From Eucalyptus grandis (lineage: Eukaryota; Streptophyta; Magnoliopsida; Myrtales; Myrtaceae), in the NCBI RefSeq assembly GCF_016545825.1, contig NC_052613.1:43010112-43074111 (forward strand): a stretch of 64,000 nt of DNA. The letters run 5' to 3'. Below the pieces are notes generated by a model. The model was not told the origin of the DNA and searched no databases. It saw nothing but the letters and a program-made list of their open reading frames with translations. This document shows, in pieces, positions 13,602 through 26,188 of the stretch (positions within the stretch are counted from its first letter, which is position 1; the number at the start of each line of letters is the position of its first letter). The position numbers were made by a program, and so were the translations under genes.

Positions 13602-13716
13602 CCTCTTCTCAGTACTTTTTGTCACTGCCTGCCTCTGCTTGAACAACAGCATCATATTAAATTATGTCATAAGATAATCGGCAAAGTATATGGAACCAAT
13701 TAGGAGAAAGAAAGAA

Positions 13717-13718
<2 letters not shown>

Positions 13719-13753
<35 letters not shown>
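13719..13753. repeat. (AT)n microsatellite
   Basis: About 17 AT units after a short GAAA-repeat. Nothing else is supported in 13754-17858 except a small ORF near 15.55 kb. Confidence 0.9.
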
Positions 13754-13755
<2 letters not shown>

Positions 13756-15552
13756 CTCTTATATTCTATTGGTGGGTAATGAGCTTTGAAGAATATTAAC
13801 ACATTATTTTTTTACCCTTCCCTGAAAAGAAAAAGAATATCTTGCATCATATAAATAAACAAGGGGTGACCCACATAACGTGTCCACTCGAAGGTCGCCA
13901 TCGCTCACATGCAATCGAGCAGGCGAATCACGTCGTCTTTGGTCGTGTTGTTTGGGGCTTTGTCCTGCCCTTTTGTAGTCTTGCCTGCCGTGAAAAAGTC
14001 CACCCAATTCGCGTAAAATCGCAAAACGCCATGCAACGACACGAATACGAGCGGGTTGCACAATGCGCGCGCGTGCGGGAGGTCGACTGAAGTACTGGTT
14101 TTATCACTTTTTTAACACTTGATGATACATAGTACTTCAAGTCTGTATAGCTTCTTCAACCGATCATTTACTTAGTGCAGCTACCTGCCTCACCTGGCGT
14201 AGTTTTCTTTGTCATGCGTATCGATGTGTTCCCTCTTTGTATTCATGTGAAATCCCTGCCTAAATTCAACAGTCCCTCGTGGAGCTCTGGTTCGTCCCAT
14301 GCGGCCGGGTTTTACGTCAAGAGGTTCAGGTCACATGGTCTGGAGTGAAATGGCCCTTCCTTCTCATGCCACTTGCTCTTTCCATTTCCTTTTCCAGTTG
14401 GTCAAGCAAATTCGATCTTCTGTACAACGCCTGACCTTTATAGAAAGTGAGTTCCCCGGAAGATGATCTTCAATTCTCGAAATTCAACTAAAACCAGACA
14501 ACGCGCTTTGTCCATCGGAGTTCTCCTCCGCCTTCAAGCTCTGAAACTATGGTCCTCTCCATCCAACGCCTTGCGCGAACTGTGCGTCACCAGCAAAGCC
14601 CACCTCTTGAGGCGTACTAGCCAAAACAAATTTTCTGTCTAGCGTCGCTAACTCGGAACTTTGTCGATACATCCGTATGCCTACGTACATTTAGTCCAAG
14701 AACCGCAGTTATGTACCTATTGGATTAGGGTCTTGATAACCTCTTGACTATAAGGCTCAATTTGTCCTTCCCAAATCATAAACATCACTTCGCAAAATTA
14801 CCTTTTTTTTTTTTTTTTTTTTTTTCAAGATGATGTATCATGATCTTAGCACTAAATTAGTTTAATAGTCTATTGAAGGGAATGTATCTTACATGTAAAT
14901 CGTTGGGTGTGGCGAAGTACCAATCAATTTTGAAGAAGATGAGGTTGTATCCCAAGGAATAGGCGGAATTCGCTTTGGGATTTGAAGTACTTTAATTTGA
15001 TTCTCTCTTGTGATGTGACAGTGTTTACACACAGGGTTTGAACGCTAACATGTGTACGGGTTTTGATTTTGTTAAGTGAATTCATTGATGATAATTTCTA
15101 CCTGATGACTGTTTGTGTAGAAAATATTTCACGCAGGAGATATACCTTATACAGATCCATGAAGGATCTTACTTCTAATGGGTGGTATGTGATTATCTGA
15201 GACACAGAAAATTAAAAAAATTAAAAAATTAAAAAATTAATGGATCTGTTGAATGGGAAGACGACAGGTGGCAGATTCAATTAACGTGCGGACGACCCAA
15301 CAAAAGATATGGGGCACGGCGAACAGAAGTGGAGGGGGACCCTCAAACCCGAGCTCGTCAGTTTGCTAAACAATCACAAGAAAATCTTCCCAGTTTTAGC
15401 AGCAGCAACAGTGTGCTTCTAGTCCCGAAGGTCTTGTCTATGGCTAGATTGTTGGGGCATACATGGAAGTTCATTGTGATCTTCATCTATTAGAAAAGTA
15501 AAAGAAAAAATGAAGAAGAAGATGAAAAACAAGAAGAGATTCTCTCATCATT

Positions 15553-15699
15553 ATGGCCACTCAAGAAGCCAGAACCCTTGACTGGGTCGCTGCTGTCTAC
15601 GGCGATGGCTGCTCGATGGATGAAAACTGGGGATTGACGTCTCTGACTAACTCGACGTCCTCAATTTGTTCTCTTCGAAGTGGATTATACGGAGCGTAA
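15553..15699 (+). CDS. Small unrecognised ORF, 48 aa (doubtful)
   Basis: An ATG after a purine-rich stretch opens 48 codons: MATQEARTLDW at the start and LRSGLYGA at the end. Composition is balanced and not microsatellite-derived. The bases around it (15240-15900) are somewhat GC-richer than the flanks. No family is recognised, no splice partner is evident, and it could be a gene relic or chance. Nothing else resembling a gene is seen between 13.8 and 17.8 kb. Confidence 0.15.
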   Translation: MATQEARTLDWVAAVYGDGCSMDENWGLTSLTNSTSSICSLRSGLYGA

Positions 15700-17857
15700 C
15701 TACAAGTCAATGGTCGAGATCATTTCTCTATCTCCAAGTCTTTTCCACCAGTTTCGTTTCTTCCCTTTCTTTGACGCCGCCAGCGATGTCACCTCCACCG
15801 TTGACCTCAGCCCTAGCCAACACGCTCTCTCTCTGAGCAACCGATGAAGTGCTACGGCGAGCCAATGCGCTGCGCAGACGAGCGGAGGTGGAGGCATTAG
15901 GGGAGAGGGGAGGGAGAAGGGATTTGAGGGTTTTGTTTAAGATTTGTCACGAAGAATAAGAGTAGTTTAGTGAACTTTGATCAACCCTTAACTACAGAGG
16001 ACACTATTGAGATGGCAGAAGCTCACGACTATGATCTTTCTCTCGAATTCGGATGCATGCAATCTACGGTGAGTTAGCTCTTGATTTGACATAGGGAAGA
16101 ACTGTTTACATAAAGTTCATTAAACTTTTCTTTGGTTAGCATTTAGAATATACAAGGAGGAAAATGACGCCGTGCCCACCTTTTACTTCCAAAAGGGCGG
16201 CATTTTCAGCCAACCGCAGTACATCAGATCACTTTGCGTATCTTTTCGGGAGAAAATATTCGGTCCACCTGACTTTGGACTAAATATCACTATGACAGCA
16301 TTATTTGGCTTATGTCCTGCTTGTCAAGATTTCACTTATTCACCTACCTAAACTTATTATCTCTATGGATTTAACTTACTTTATGTCAGCTAATGAAAGT
16401 TCATTAAAACTTTCAGTCACATAGTTTCCTTGGAATTATTAATAAGGTTTTGACTTCATTACCCTTGAATGGAACGCAATGAAAAGCTCAAGGAAATGCT
16501 TCCTCTAGTTGGATAGACACAAGGAGAATGAAAGTGGGAGGAAATGTGTGTACTGAGCTACGCGCCGCGCCGCGCGTGTCCTTTACATTACATAAATTCA
16601 TGCCACGATATCATTCGTAACAAATAAATTAGACATTTCAAGCGGTGATTTTTCTCAGCGAGTCTTTACTTACCATACTTTTCAAGATTGAATTTGTTTC
16701 GACTCTTGATTTTTAACTAGTTTTAAACACGGATTTAGAGCTTATCTTTCCTCATTGTCATCAGGGTCATGAAAAAGCCATACCAATTATGGTTCTCCCA
16801 ACTCTATCCTTTAGATTCCTCTATCTGTCTACAGATATCATAAAGGGAACTTTTCTTGTAGTAGAAAGCGGCCATAATGAGCGTGGGGGAAAAAACAAGA
16901 GAGCTGCCTCATAAATTCTTTAGAATTACAAGTTTTGTCTATCCATCAGGAATAATACCAAATGAATGGTGGGCAGATGGTTAAAAAGCAAATAACTGAA
17001 ATCGCAAAAAGGCCAGCATCGATCTCTCTCGATAAAGCTCACTACATTTTCAATCTAATGTTCTAGCGTACCCACATACATTTTCGGGCACGAGTTGAAT
17101 TGGAAACGACCATGTGCTTCTATGGTACAGACTTTATAGTATACTAAGACGTGCATGCACTAGGTTATCATGTGAAAAAAATAATCGTGGGGGGGTCAGA
17201 GAGGTGTATAAAATCTCGTGAGAGAGAGAAAGAAGAGAGAGAGAGAGGGAATATTTTTTCCTAACAAGATGAAATATCACTTGCTGGGGGCGGATGTTGA
17301 ACAGCTCACCAAGAGAGAGAAGGCTTGTCTTTTATGTTGTCCGTGCCGGCCAGGGGCAAGTATTCCAAGCAGCTGACCTAATGGGACCCTGCTAAAAGAT
17401 CATATTATATACACTCCGCTCGATCAATAATATCGACGATCGGGTCGTAATAATTCGAGGATTCGTGCTGTTTCAAACGATTCGGAATCCAAAGCCCGAC
17501 CATCTCTCAGGGTGTGGATCGCTCTATGACGCAAGGAATATAATCGAACGGAAAGAGTTTTTAGTTGTTTTCAGAACGAGATATTATCCTAATTGAGCGA
17601 TGAGCAAGAATGTAACTATTCAGCGAGAAAATAATGGCGTGTCGATATGTTTTCCTCCCTTGTCGTTCTTCCAACTAAATCTTTAATCCGTACATTTTTG
17701 TATGTGATCAGTATTCGTAACTTGCAACTCATCAATTGAAAATTCAATTGGATGAAGTTTCCTCTAACCAACGACGGAGTTGTGTTTTGAGATTACTAAA
17801 GATAGCTTCGCTTTCTGATGGGGCCGACGACTCCTTCGTGTGGAGAAGGAGGTCCAT

Positions 17858-17858
<1 letters not shown>

Positions 17859-17888
<30 letters not shown>
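17859..17888. repeat. (CT)n microsatellite
   Basis: About 15 CT units. ORFs that cross it owe their length to the repeat and are not called. Confidence 0.9.
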
Positions 17889-17890
<2 letters not shown>

Positions 17891-19366
17891 CCCATCACTT
17901 TCGTGTCACTCCACCGTGGGACACCGGGAATCCATGGGAAAAAAACCCTAAGAGAGAAGTCCTTTCTCGAGAGATAAAAGGTGACCCACCCCTCGAAGCA
18001 AGTCGCCCTCTACTTTTCTTTAATTTAAACATTCTCTCCTTGTCCTTGTCCCCCCGAGGCCGGGATCTAAAAAATTATAATCCCACCTTAATATCCGATA
18101 AAGAATGAGGGGAAATCGTTGGGAATATTAAGTAGGTAGTGTCTTGTTGTCTAAGAATTTAGGTAAAGTATGTCGCCGCATTATTTAACGTCGTCTTGAT
18201 GGTGGAGGAGGCCGGATCGCGTACGTGACTAGTTAAGTACGACCTACTGGTTGGTCTTGCAGGCATCAATTTTTATGGAGAAATGCGTCGCAATGAGGCC
18301 CGAGTGCCGAGCAAGACTATGCGAACCTCTTCTCTTTTTTTTCCTTATGTTAAATCGGTTATTTGATGTTGTCGCAGGCGATGGTAGGTACGAGCTGCCG
18401 GAGGCACGTCGGCGAGGGCTAGCAGCCGCTGCAACAGGCGGGCAAAGGCGCGGTATCGGCACAACAGGCTCTACAGTTGTTGGGGTTGTTGGAGAGAGAG
18501 AAATGGAAAAAGGAAAAAGGAAAAAGAAAATAGAATAAAATAAATATCTCGGCACTATTGAATATTTAACATGATAATGAGTGGCTCGTCTATATGGAAT
18601 TAATTTAACATGTAAGTTTACCTCTAATTGGAGGATCTCTATCCTTTCATGTGACCTTAGATACCAATAATAATAATTATTTTTTTATTTCGTATTTTAG
18701 AGTTATTTTTCTAGAACGATTCTTGCTTTCGATGCACTATAAATAGAGGCCGGTTTAGTAATTTTCTGGGATGTTTCTACAGTGAATTGAGATTGTCATA
18801 CCCATTACGCTACGTACTTCTCCGTGGTCTTGTTAAACTCTCTTTCTTCGTGGCGGTCGCAGATTGCTAGCTAGCGAGCCGACAATTAACTTTTCCTGAT
18901 AAATCTGACATTTGCTTATTTAAATTCCTTGTAATTTTATTCCATTTATATACATTGCTCACCAACCATAGATGAGGCGTAAGAGTATACACAAATCTAA
19001 TTCTAATTCAGTCATTCTCCGAACATTAATGAAGAATCGACGGCACATAGCTCGTGCAATCCGATGTAAAACGTCGACCAAACGAAGGGGTGTTTATCAA
19101 AGATGAAAGACTGGCCAAACGAAGCGTACACTCTCTCGAGAAACAGGACGAACGCTCTTTGCTTTTAAAACAGTAATTAATAATAAAGAAGCGACATTTA
19201 TGACAGGTCCTAATTAAGGAGAAAACCCAAATTACGGTAGTCCGCAAATTTAACTAGAATCACTTTCTTTTTTTTTTATAAGAAAAAATTTAGGTCTTAA
19301 GTCCGCCACCTCCAAAGTTCAAATGGTGACTCGTTTCTGCGAGAAAAATCACTTTTAGATTCATAA

Positions 19367-19432
19367 ACTTCTGACTTGTAGAATATCTTATTTTGACCAA
19401 AAAAAAAAAAACTTCTGACTTGTAGAATATCT
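19367..19432 (+). mobile_element. Tiny poly(A) insertion with 22-bp target duplication
   Basis: A 22-bp sequence at 19367-19388 is repeated exactly at 19411-19432. Between the copies lie 22 bases, TATTTTGACC followed by A(12). The layout is that of a target-primed retroinsertion cut down to its 3' end: body remnant, poly(A), then target-site duplication. See the related cases at 41.7, 54.6, 40.9, 36.5 and 46.9 kb. Confidence 0.7.
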
Positions 19433-21321
19433 CTAACTTGGATGAGGTAATATGTAACAAAAAATGCGGAATTAATTCCTCTAAGGTCCTGCTACGATTG
19501 AGAGGAATGAGACAACGAGAAAAACATAAAAGTAATCTGAATAAAGAATGAGGAATGGGAATTGCACTTGATTTCTGAATTAGAGAAGTGGTTGGTACCG
19601 TTTTAGAATTGGAAATATGATTTGAATCTTAAAATTTTTAATCACTTTAGAACTAACAGGATATGGTTAGTACAACTTTTCCGTCATAGTTGCTTCAACT
19701 GTGATAAAGGATACCGCAACTTTCACAAGGTATTTTCCCAACATTTCATAGCCATTTGAAATCCGTTTCGCCTACCTTTAATCCATTTGCTATAGTTTTA
19801 AACATTTATTAACAAGCATACAACTCCCATACTTCACAGCACAAGATGGTTAAAGAAAAGCACGATTGTGGTTTAGCTACAGTTACACCAAGCGAGCTTT
19901 GACCCTTGATTGTTTTTACATTTTTGTATGCAATGTAAGCGATTATTTAAAAATAATTAAAATTATTCATTTTTCGAAGCAAACATATCATTAATCTCAA
20001 AATTTTGTTTTATTATGTGTTTTGGTCTCTAATAATCTGCATTTGCGTGGAGTTCAAGTCATTATGTTATTCTAGGTGAGTAAAAAATGCAAGGATATAA
20101 GGGTCACCCTTTGATTTTAGGGTCATTTTTGCAATTTCGTTGAGATTCCCTAATCTTACGGGCAAAGAAGTGGGACCCAAAGTTAAGCTGAGTCTTAGGT
20201 CAAATTATATAATACTACCAGGCCTTTATATAAACTTAATTGTATAGATTAAACTTTAGGGAACGGTCAAGCAATTTTTTCATACCAAGATTTCGAGTTT
20301 AGTTCAGTCAATATGACTCGCCATAGTGGATTAGGTGCCAACCGTTCCTTTGTGGCTTGACTCATTATAAACAATATTTTATGCACGCCCAAATTGAGTT
20401 TACACTGTAATAGAGATCTCGAGTTTGATTCTTTCACCAATTAGTTATCTTATAGTATTCGATAATGCAACCTTTGCATGCCTTAGCTAAAAAGGATGCA
20501 GATTTTGACGCCAACAATTTGAATGGTGCCATCATATTAATTGTTAGAATATTTAAATAATAAATCACTCATTCTTCTACTTTTAGAACAATTGGCAATT
20601 GTTTCAACAAAATCTCGTATGATATTGGAATTAGAAGCACCTCAGTTCAAATCTTCTAGACTTTTATTTGCCTCCTTAATCACATATTTTGATGCCTTTG
20701 GCTATAGCTAAAGTCCCAATCTATTAAATAATTAGTAGTGGTTCCATAAAATCTCATATTTGTGTTAGTTGTTCACATCGAAATGTTTCTAATGATTGCA
20801 AATAATTTTTTGATTGAAAATAAAAACTAGTGAAAGCATGTCAAGTCATGTTGACTTCGAATTAGTTGTGGCGATGTCAAATTTTAATTTTCACAGGGAT
20901 GTTCTTCTCATGTTAAAATCTCATCTTGTTGAGTGAAGAATTGCCACTCACAATATAAATTCTCTTGATGTTAACGGAACTATTGCGTCATTAATTTAAT
21001 CCACATATGATCCTGGCATGTCATCAAAACATAATGTCGTAGTGATATATACTGATCTTAAAAGGATGGTACAAGTCAATAGATAAGGAATTTATATGGT
21101 GTACACAGCTAGTATTTAATATGCAATTTACAAAATTGCGTTAATTTTTGGTAACTATGCATGCTTCAATTTGCTATCTACTTAATGCAAACAGGGAGGA
21201 CTATTTATTACCAGCTTGAACTCACCACACATATCATATCTTTCTTGAGTACCCATATTGTAAATTGTAGAACATTTGCCGTGATCCTTGTTTTTGGAGC
21301 CATAAAACTACTTTTACACTG

Positions 21322-21549
21322 CATTTGTTTCGTGAAAAATAAATAATATAGAAAATATTTTCCTAAAAAATGATTGGTCGTATTGTGTGTAATAATTAGT
21401 TAATGGAAAATATTTTATCGATACAAATTTATGTCTAAATATGTTTATAGACGACAAAAATATTTTTCATTCAATCATTTTTAAACGTAATACAAGCGTT
21501 CTTTTTCAATAAAATATTATTCATATATTTATTTTTCGCCAAACAAATG
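21322..21549. mobile_element. Small inverted-repeat element (MITE), 228 bp
   Basis: The left end CATTTGTTTCGTGAAAAAT is mirrored at the right end (21527-21549, reverse complement CATTTGTTTGGCGAAAAAT). The inverted match continues inward for about 45 bases through an AATAAATA...ATATTTT segment. There is no coding capacity. No clear target-site duplication was found, so the superfamily is left open; hAT-like is possible. Confidence 0.6.
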
Positions 21550-21973
21550 AAATTTTAACCATAATTTGAATTTGGTGGATAATAATTCGTGGCTAAAAGG
21601 GTTTTTTCTTGTAACGAGAATTTCGATCCTATGCCCAAAAAAGAGGGTTTACTCTTCATGCTAGTGTCTCCATCACCACAACAGTCCGTGGTGACCATTT
21701 TCTTCAATGCTCTTCACTATTTAACATAAAAGAGAAATTAAAAAAAAAAATCCGTTGTGAATTTAGAACAGTTTTGTCTTATGGTGTTTGAGACAAAAGT
21801 AAAGAAGCAGCTACATCTCAACTGCCATTGCAATTTCTCACAACTAAAAAGACTCGGAGATGGGGACGAGAAGAGCAAATGAAGAAACGTGGGAAAGGGA
21901 AACACGACGGATGAGGCTTGTTCACATACATCCAATCGATTTGACTAATCTTCGTAAATACACACAGATTGCC

Positions 21974-22180
21974 TTTTTTTTTTTTTGTCAATTATTCAAC
22001 TCATACTTTAACTCTCACTCTTAGACTTTTATCTTGTCTTATTGCAAAATGTGGAAGTCGAAACATACACTTGAAACTAAATTGTCCTCACTTTAACTCC
22101 CAAGAAGGTGAAGATTCAAACTCTCCACCTCCCTTCCATATTGAAAGAGTAGCCACTAGGACAAGCCTTATAATGGAGGG
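21974..22180 (-). mobile_element. SINE-like element, copy 3 of 3
   Basis: Read on the minus strand this shows a tRNA-like head with a Pol III B-box-like GAGTTTGAATC (22113-22123). Next come a body shared with the copies at 34.9 and 43.6 kb (AGTTTCAAGTGT..., GAGAGTTAAAGTA...) and a 3' end GAC followed by A(13), seen as a T-run at 21974-21986. An A-box-like CCTAGTGGCTA lies about 35 bases before the B box. The copy is diverged from the others, and no target duplication was identified. Confidence 0.6.
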
Positions 22181-24219
22181 AGCGGCTTGTAAGGTTACAT
22201 TGGATAAAGCCTCAAAGCGTTTTCTTCCAAAGATTTATACTATTAGGAAGCGAGTCAATAACGTTCGTATAGTATGCCAAGTTTTAAATCATTGACTTAT
22301 GTTTAAGTGCAACTGGACATTGAGGGCAATATAGCTCGGAGTTGGCGATGTCTTTTGAAGTTAAGACTTGCTCTAACCTCAATGATCTCTAGCTCTAGAT
22401 ATTGTTACAAAGAGGTATATCAAGAATTTAGATAAGTGGGACCAATTGTAGGGTGGTATGTATTCATATGGATCGACGATATTAGTTTACATAAATTCAT
22501 ACATGGCTTGCCTGTAAAAATAGATTGCCGACAAAAGAGGCCGTAACACACCGAAAGCTTTTAGTTGGTATTCAATGTAACTTATGTTTGTCTAGTTAAT
22601 TAGACGGAACCCATTTATTCTTTAAGTGCCATTGAATGTAGAGTATATGGCGAAGTATCCTCGTCCATAATGGTATTCAACGTTCTTTTAATTATGCAAG
22701 TACTCCTTTATTAATCTAGGTTCATCTTGTACATTCTCTGCACACATCTATTTTATTAAGGGTGAAGTATCATTTATGTCACTTTTAACTTTTCCTAATT
22801 GTCCTCTTGCAATATTTAATATCCAGTCATCGATGCAAAAACCAACTTCTTCTTTTTGCTACACATAATCGCCTTGATTACCTACTCTCTTTTTTTTTTT
22901 TTTGTGCATAACTAGACCATAGTATATGTGCACATAGCGCGAGCTTAAACCCTAGTGCATCTTCATTCGGATGACATAAATACAAATTAATTTTGCTCAC
23001 TTTCCTGTTGCCCATGCGTTGGAACCATGGAATTTGATAAATCTCACCTTGAGCTTCGCCACATTTTGAAAAATGGACTCAGAATTGTACGGATCGGATT
23101 CATAAAAAGAGAATTTTTTCTCTTGGGAACCTGCTGATTGAGAGGGATCGATGAAGGCAGATGGAATATGCCCACATGACAAGCCAATACAAAAGCACAG
23201 AATCACATACCACAGCCACGTCAATTATATTAGCAGAAGATAAGGTATGAAACTGAAGCTTTTAAGATGGGAAATACATTAAAATTATATTTTAAAAGAT
23301 GTAATTGAATTTAACAGTGAGGTCAGCCGTCGCAACTTTTTAAGACCTACGCATATGGCATTTATTTATTTATATTTATCCGAAATTAAGTTGCTTTTAC
23401 GCCGTTTGTATCAATTCCAGCTCTTACTCGTACATCCCTATGCTGCTGTGCTTTTTATGCAGGGTAAGGACAAGACATGTGATTCGCCACTTGGACATTT
23501 GTTCGGGCTGTAACTGGTAAATACGAAACCGATCTTTGTCTCTGACTTGAAAAGCTCGAATTACTTTATTGTTTTTCAATTGGAAAATAGTAACGAGGAT
23601 TTGCCCCTAGCCGGAAATTATCATGGTCCAACTAGCAATTAATTAGCACTCTTCTCTTAATTCGTTTTGACCGTATTATTTTCTTAATGTAATTAAGTTG
23701 CTCATTCCCGAACTATTAGTTTTGAATTGATAAAGATTACGGAAACTCATTATTCTCTTAAACTCATTTTGGCCATATTCTTCTCATCATCCATAAACAA
23801 TCTTCTCACGTGTTTCAATCACTCAACCTTCCTAGAGTTATAATCACTACACTCGATTTCTACACAGGAGATTAGCAAGATAAAGACTAGATTGCCAGAA
23901 CATAGAGTTTTAAATTTTTATCTTTTCTAGCCCAACTCAACTTCTCCCCTTGAATTGAATTTATAGACATTTGTCTTCAAATGACCTACACAAACTCATA
24001 TCCAAGATATAGTTGTCAGTTCTACCTTCAATCGCAAGCAAATTTCCCATTATAGAGCTTTTAAAGAAAAAAGTTCCATATACAGTAGCAGTCTGTCATT
24101 CTTTGTTTTTATTGGTAAAAGGAAAAAAAAAAACTATTTGATCTTTTCTAGTTCTCTTTTTATGGGATTCTAACACTTAAAAAAATCAGCTGTGAAATAC
24201 TTATTTATAGACTCTCACC

Positions 24220-24660
24220 ATCACACATTTGAGCCATTCACTTTGTTCATAGCCTGTTGCCTATTACGATCAGGTCCATCCAAACTTTCCGACTGTCATG
24301 TCATACAGTTTGTTCATCATACCCAATTAGGCCCCTTCAAGTTTATTGACATTCTCATGTATTGTAGTCTATCCACTTTTTACTAGTCTTTCCGAACTCT
24401 TTGAAATCTCACATCCTACACTTTGCTTTGCATCTGCAAACCAGTCCATCCAAGCTTACCGACGCCCTCACATCTTGTAGTTGATTCACCTTCTATTAGT
24501 CCATCCAAATTCTTTCCACTTCCATTAGTTTGTTAAATATATGCAAGATAATTTTCGATGTATGTATTTGCATCCACTAATTTGTTCACCTCCTACAGAG
24601 TCCTTGTAAGCTCGAACTCATTTCACACCGAATGACCTGTTCACACTCCACAATATACAA
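24220..24660. repeat. Degenerate 57-bp tandem repeat
   Basis: The motif TCCATCCAA(A/G)CTT(T/A)CCGAC and its diverged forms recur at about 24275, 24332, 24387, 24445 and 24500, a step of 55-58 bases. Each is followed by a CTCACATCTTGTAGTTTATTCACC-like segment. At least five copies are readable and weaker ones extend to about 24650. It is not coding. Confidence 0.65.
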
Positions 24661-25158
24661 AGGGCCTTCCCACACGCACGAGAATGCACATGATGCCGTT
24701 ATCGACACCGTCTGCACATGATCCTACATATGTTTGCAAGTAGTACCTCTAATACACACTCGAATGTGCATATTGGTAGCCTTTAATTGTCTTATGATCT
24801 TCAAAAGAAATGCATTGAAGAGAATTTTCCCAACAATCTTTTCCTTTATATGCAATACATTCAAATGCACGTATCGGCAACCTTTGAGTATGAGTTCGCA
24901 ATAACTAATGATAATACACATATGAGACCCCGATCAAGCCAAATAACTCTTGCTTAAGTCATATGCTAATTTTTTTTTATTTTTTTTAAAGAGGGCTAGA
25001 GCTCACCATAGTCCTAGCTTAGCGCATAATCGTCAATTTGAGCAAAGAATTAAAACGGGTTACGCATACACAATTTTGAATAAATCGTGAGTGTCAAAAA
25101 AGAGGAGAAAAATATGCGAGCGCGGGGGTGACGAAAGGAAGTTTTGGAAGGACTCAAA

Positions 25159-25160
<2 letters not shown>

Positions 25161-25196
<36 letters not shown>
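25161..25196. repeat. (GA)n microsatellite
   Basis: About 18 GA units, 1 kb upstream of the IDD start codon. GA tracts of this kind are known binding sites for plant BBR/BPC GAGA-binding proteins; use here is not shown. Confidence 0.9.
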
Positions 25197-25201
<5 letters not shown>

Positions 25202-25600
25202 GGAGAGAGGGGTCGGTGGACCCAAACCCTTCGCCGAATAACGACACCCGCGACCGCGTGAGAGCTGCATGAATGGCAACCTCAACCTCCTCAATTAATT
25301 CTCTCTCTCATTTCCCCATTCTTTTCTTGTTTTACGGAGTTTCTCCTTTTTTTCTCGAAATAAAATGCGTTTAGGACAGACACTGGAGAGAGAGAGAGAG
25401 AGAAGGAGCATCTGCTAGACATGGAAGAGTCTTTCGGTCTGTGTACGTGTGTGGTCTTCAACATTAAATGATTGAACAACAGTGAGAGCTTTTGTTAAGA
25501 GCCCTTGATAACAGATTCATAGATAGACAGAGAGATAGATCCGTTCTGTTCGCCAGAACAAAACGACTGAGCTTAGAGGGAGAAAGAGAGACAGAGTACT

Positions 25601-25601
<1 letters not shown>

Positions 25602-25645
<44 letters not shown>
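25602..25645. repeat. (GA)n microsatellite in the IDD leader/promoter
   Basis: About 21 GA units followed by a GAA repeat. This probably falls in the promoter or 5' UTR of the IDD gene. A candidate 5' UTR intron follows: donor CAAG|GTAAAC near 25858 and acceptor GGTCAG ending at 25985. Confidence 0.85.
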
Positions 25646-25649
<4 letters not shown>

Positions 25650-25972
25650 AGAAGAAGAAGAAGCAAAATAGGGTCGTCTCGTCTCGCTTCAACCCCAGTA
25701 GATCCACTGCGACAGTTGTTTCCCTCTCTTCATCTTCTCCGGATTGTAGCTGTCACCTCCTTCTGATATTTACCCTCTTGGATCTTTCTGTGCCTCTGTG
25801 GGTGTGTGTGGGCTGTCTCAAATTCTCTCTCACCCAGAAGCTTCACTCTCTCTCAAGGTAAACTCAACCCTTCACATCACAACCACCCCACCGAAAAGAA
25901 AAAAAAAAAAAAGAGAGAAGAAAAAGGGGTAAACGAGAGGGTTTAATTAGATTTGTGTTATCTGTATGTTGC

Positions 25973-26182
25973 ATGACTTGGTCAGATGTTCAAGAACCAC
26001 AGAAACAGCTCAAGTACATGCCTGCTGGTTTCTTTGTTGAATCGGATTGCTTTTTTGATAATTCAGCTGGGCTAGGTTTGAAGGAGGAGGAGAGCAGGAC
26101 GGAGGAAAGATATCGACCGGGAAAAGATTGCCTGCCGAACAGAGAGAGAAAGAGAGAGAGAGGGGAAGCTGGTGTTAGATAG
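25973..26182 (+). other. Upstream ORF (69 codons) in the IDD leader
   Basis: An ORF from ATG 25973 (MTWSDVQEPQKQ...) to a stop at 26180-26182 ends six bases before the IDD start at 26189. If a leader intron ends at 25985, a shorter form from the in-frame ATG at 26018 (MPAGFFVESDCFF...) remains, 54 codons. The second half is basic and Glu/Arg-rich because it crosses GA repeats; the first half is not repeat-derived. Such an ORF would be expected to limit translation of the factor. Whether the peptide is conserved is unknown. Confidence 0.4.
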
Positions 26183-26188
26183 AGAGAT

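Larger units (their letters stand above)
22190..25600. other. Intergenic DNA upstream of the IDD gene
   Basis: No gene is supported. The stretch is AT-rich as far as about 25.0 kb, with a degenerate 57-bp minisatellite at 24220-24660 (listed separately). From 25.1 kb it becomes rich in GA repeats leading into the IDD leader. ORFs of 60-85 codons here show no family resemblance. Confidence 0.5.

Noticed and set aside
13051..13677. ORFs of 75-130 codons on both strands
   Set aside because: They are carried by CT/GA microsatellites (Ser-Leu and Arg-Glu runs) and overlap each other.
16561..16580. GC-rich CGCGCCGCGCCGCGCG run as a regulatory site
   Set aside because: A short self-complementary run in isolation, with no gene or transcript start nearby.
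18244..18555. Overlapping ORFs of 103 (minus) and 95 (plus) codons
   Set aside because: Low-complexity, with no family resemblance and no promoter or splice structure to support either.
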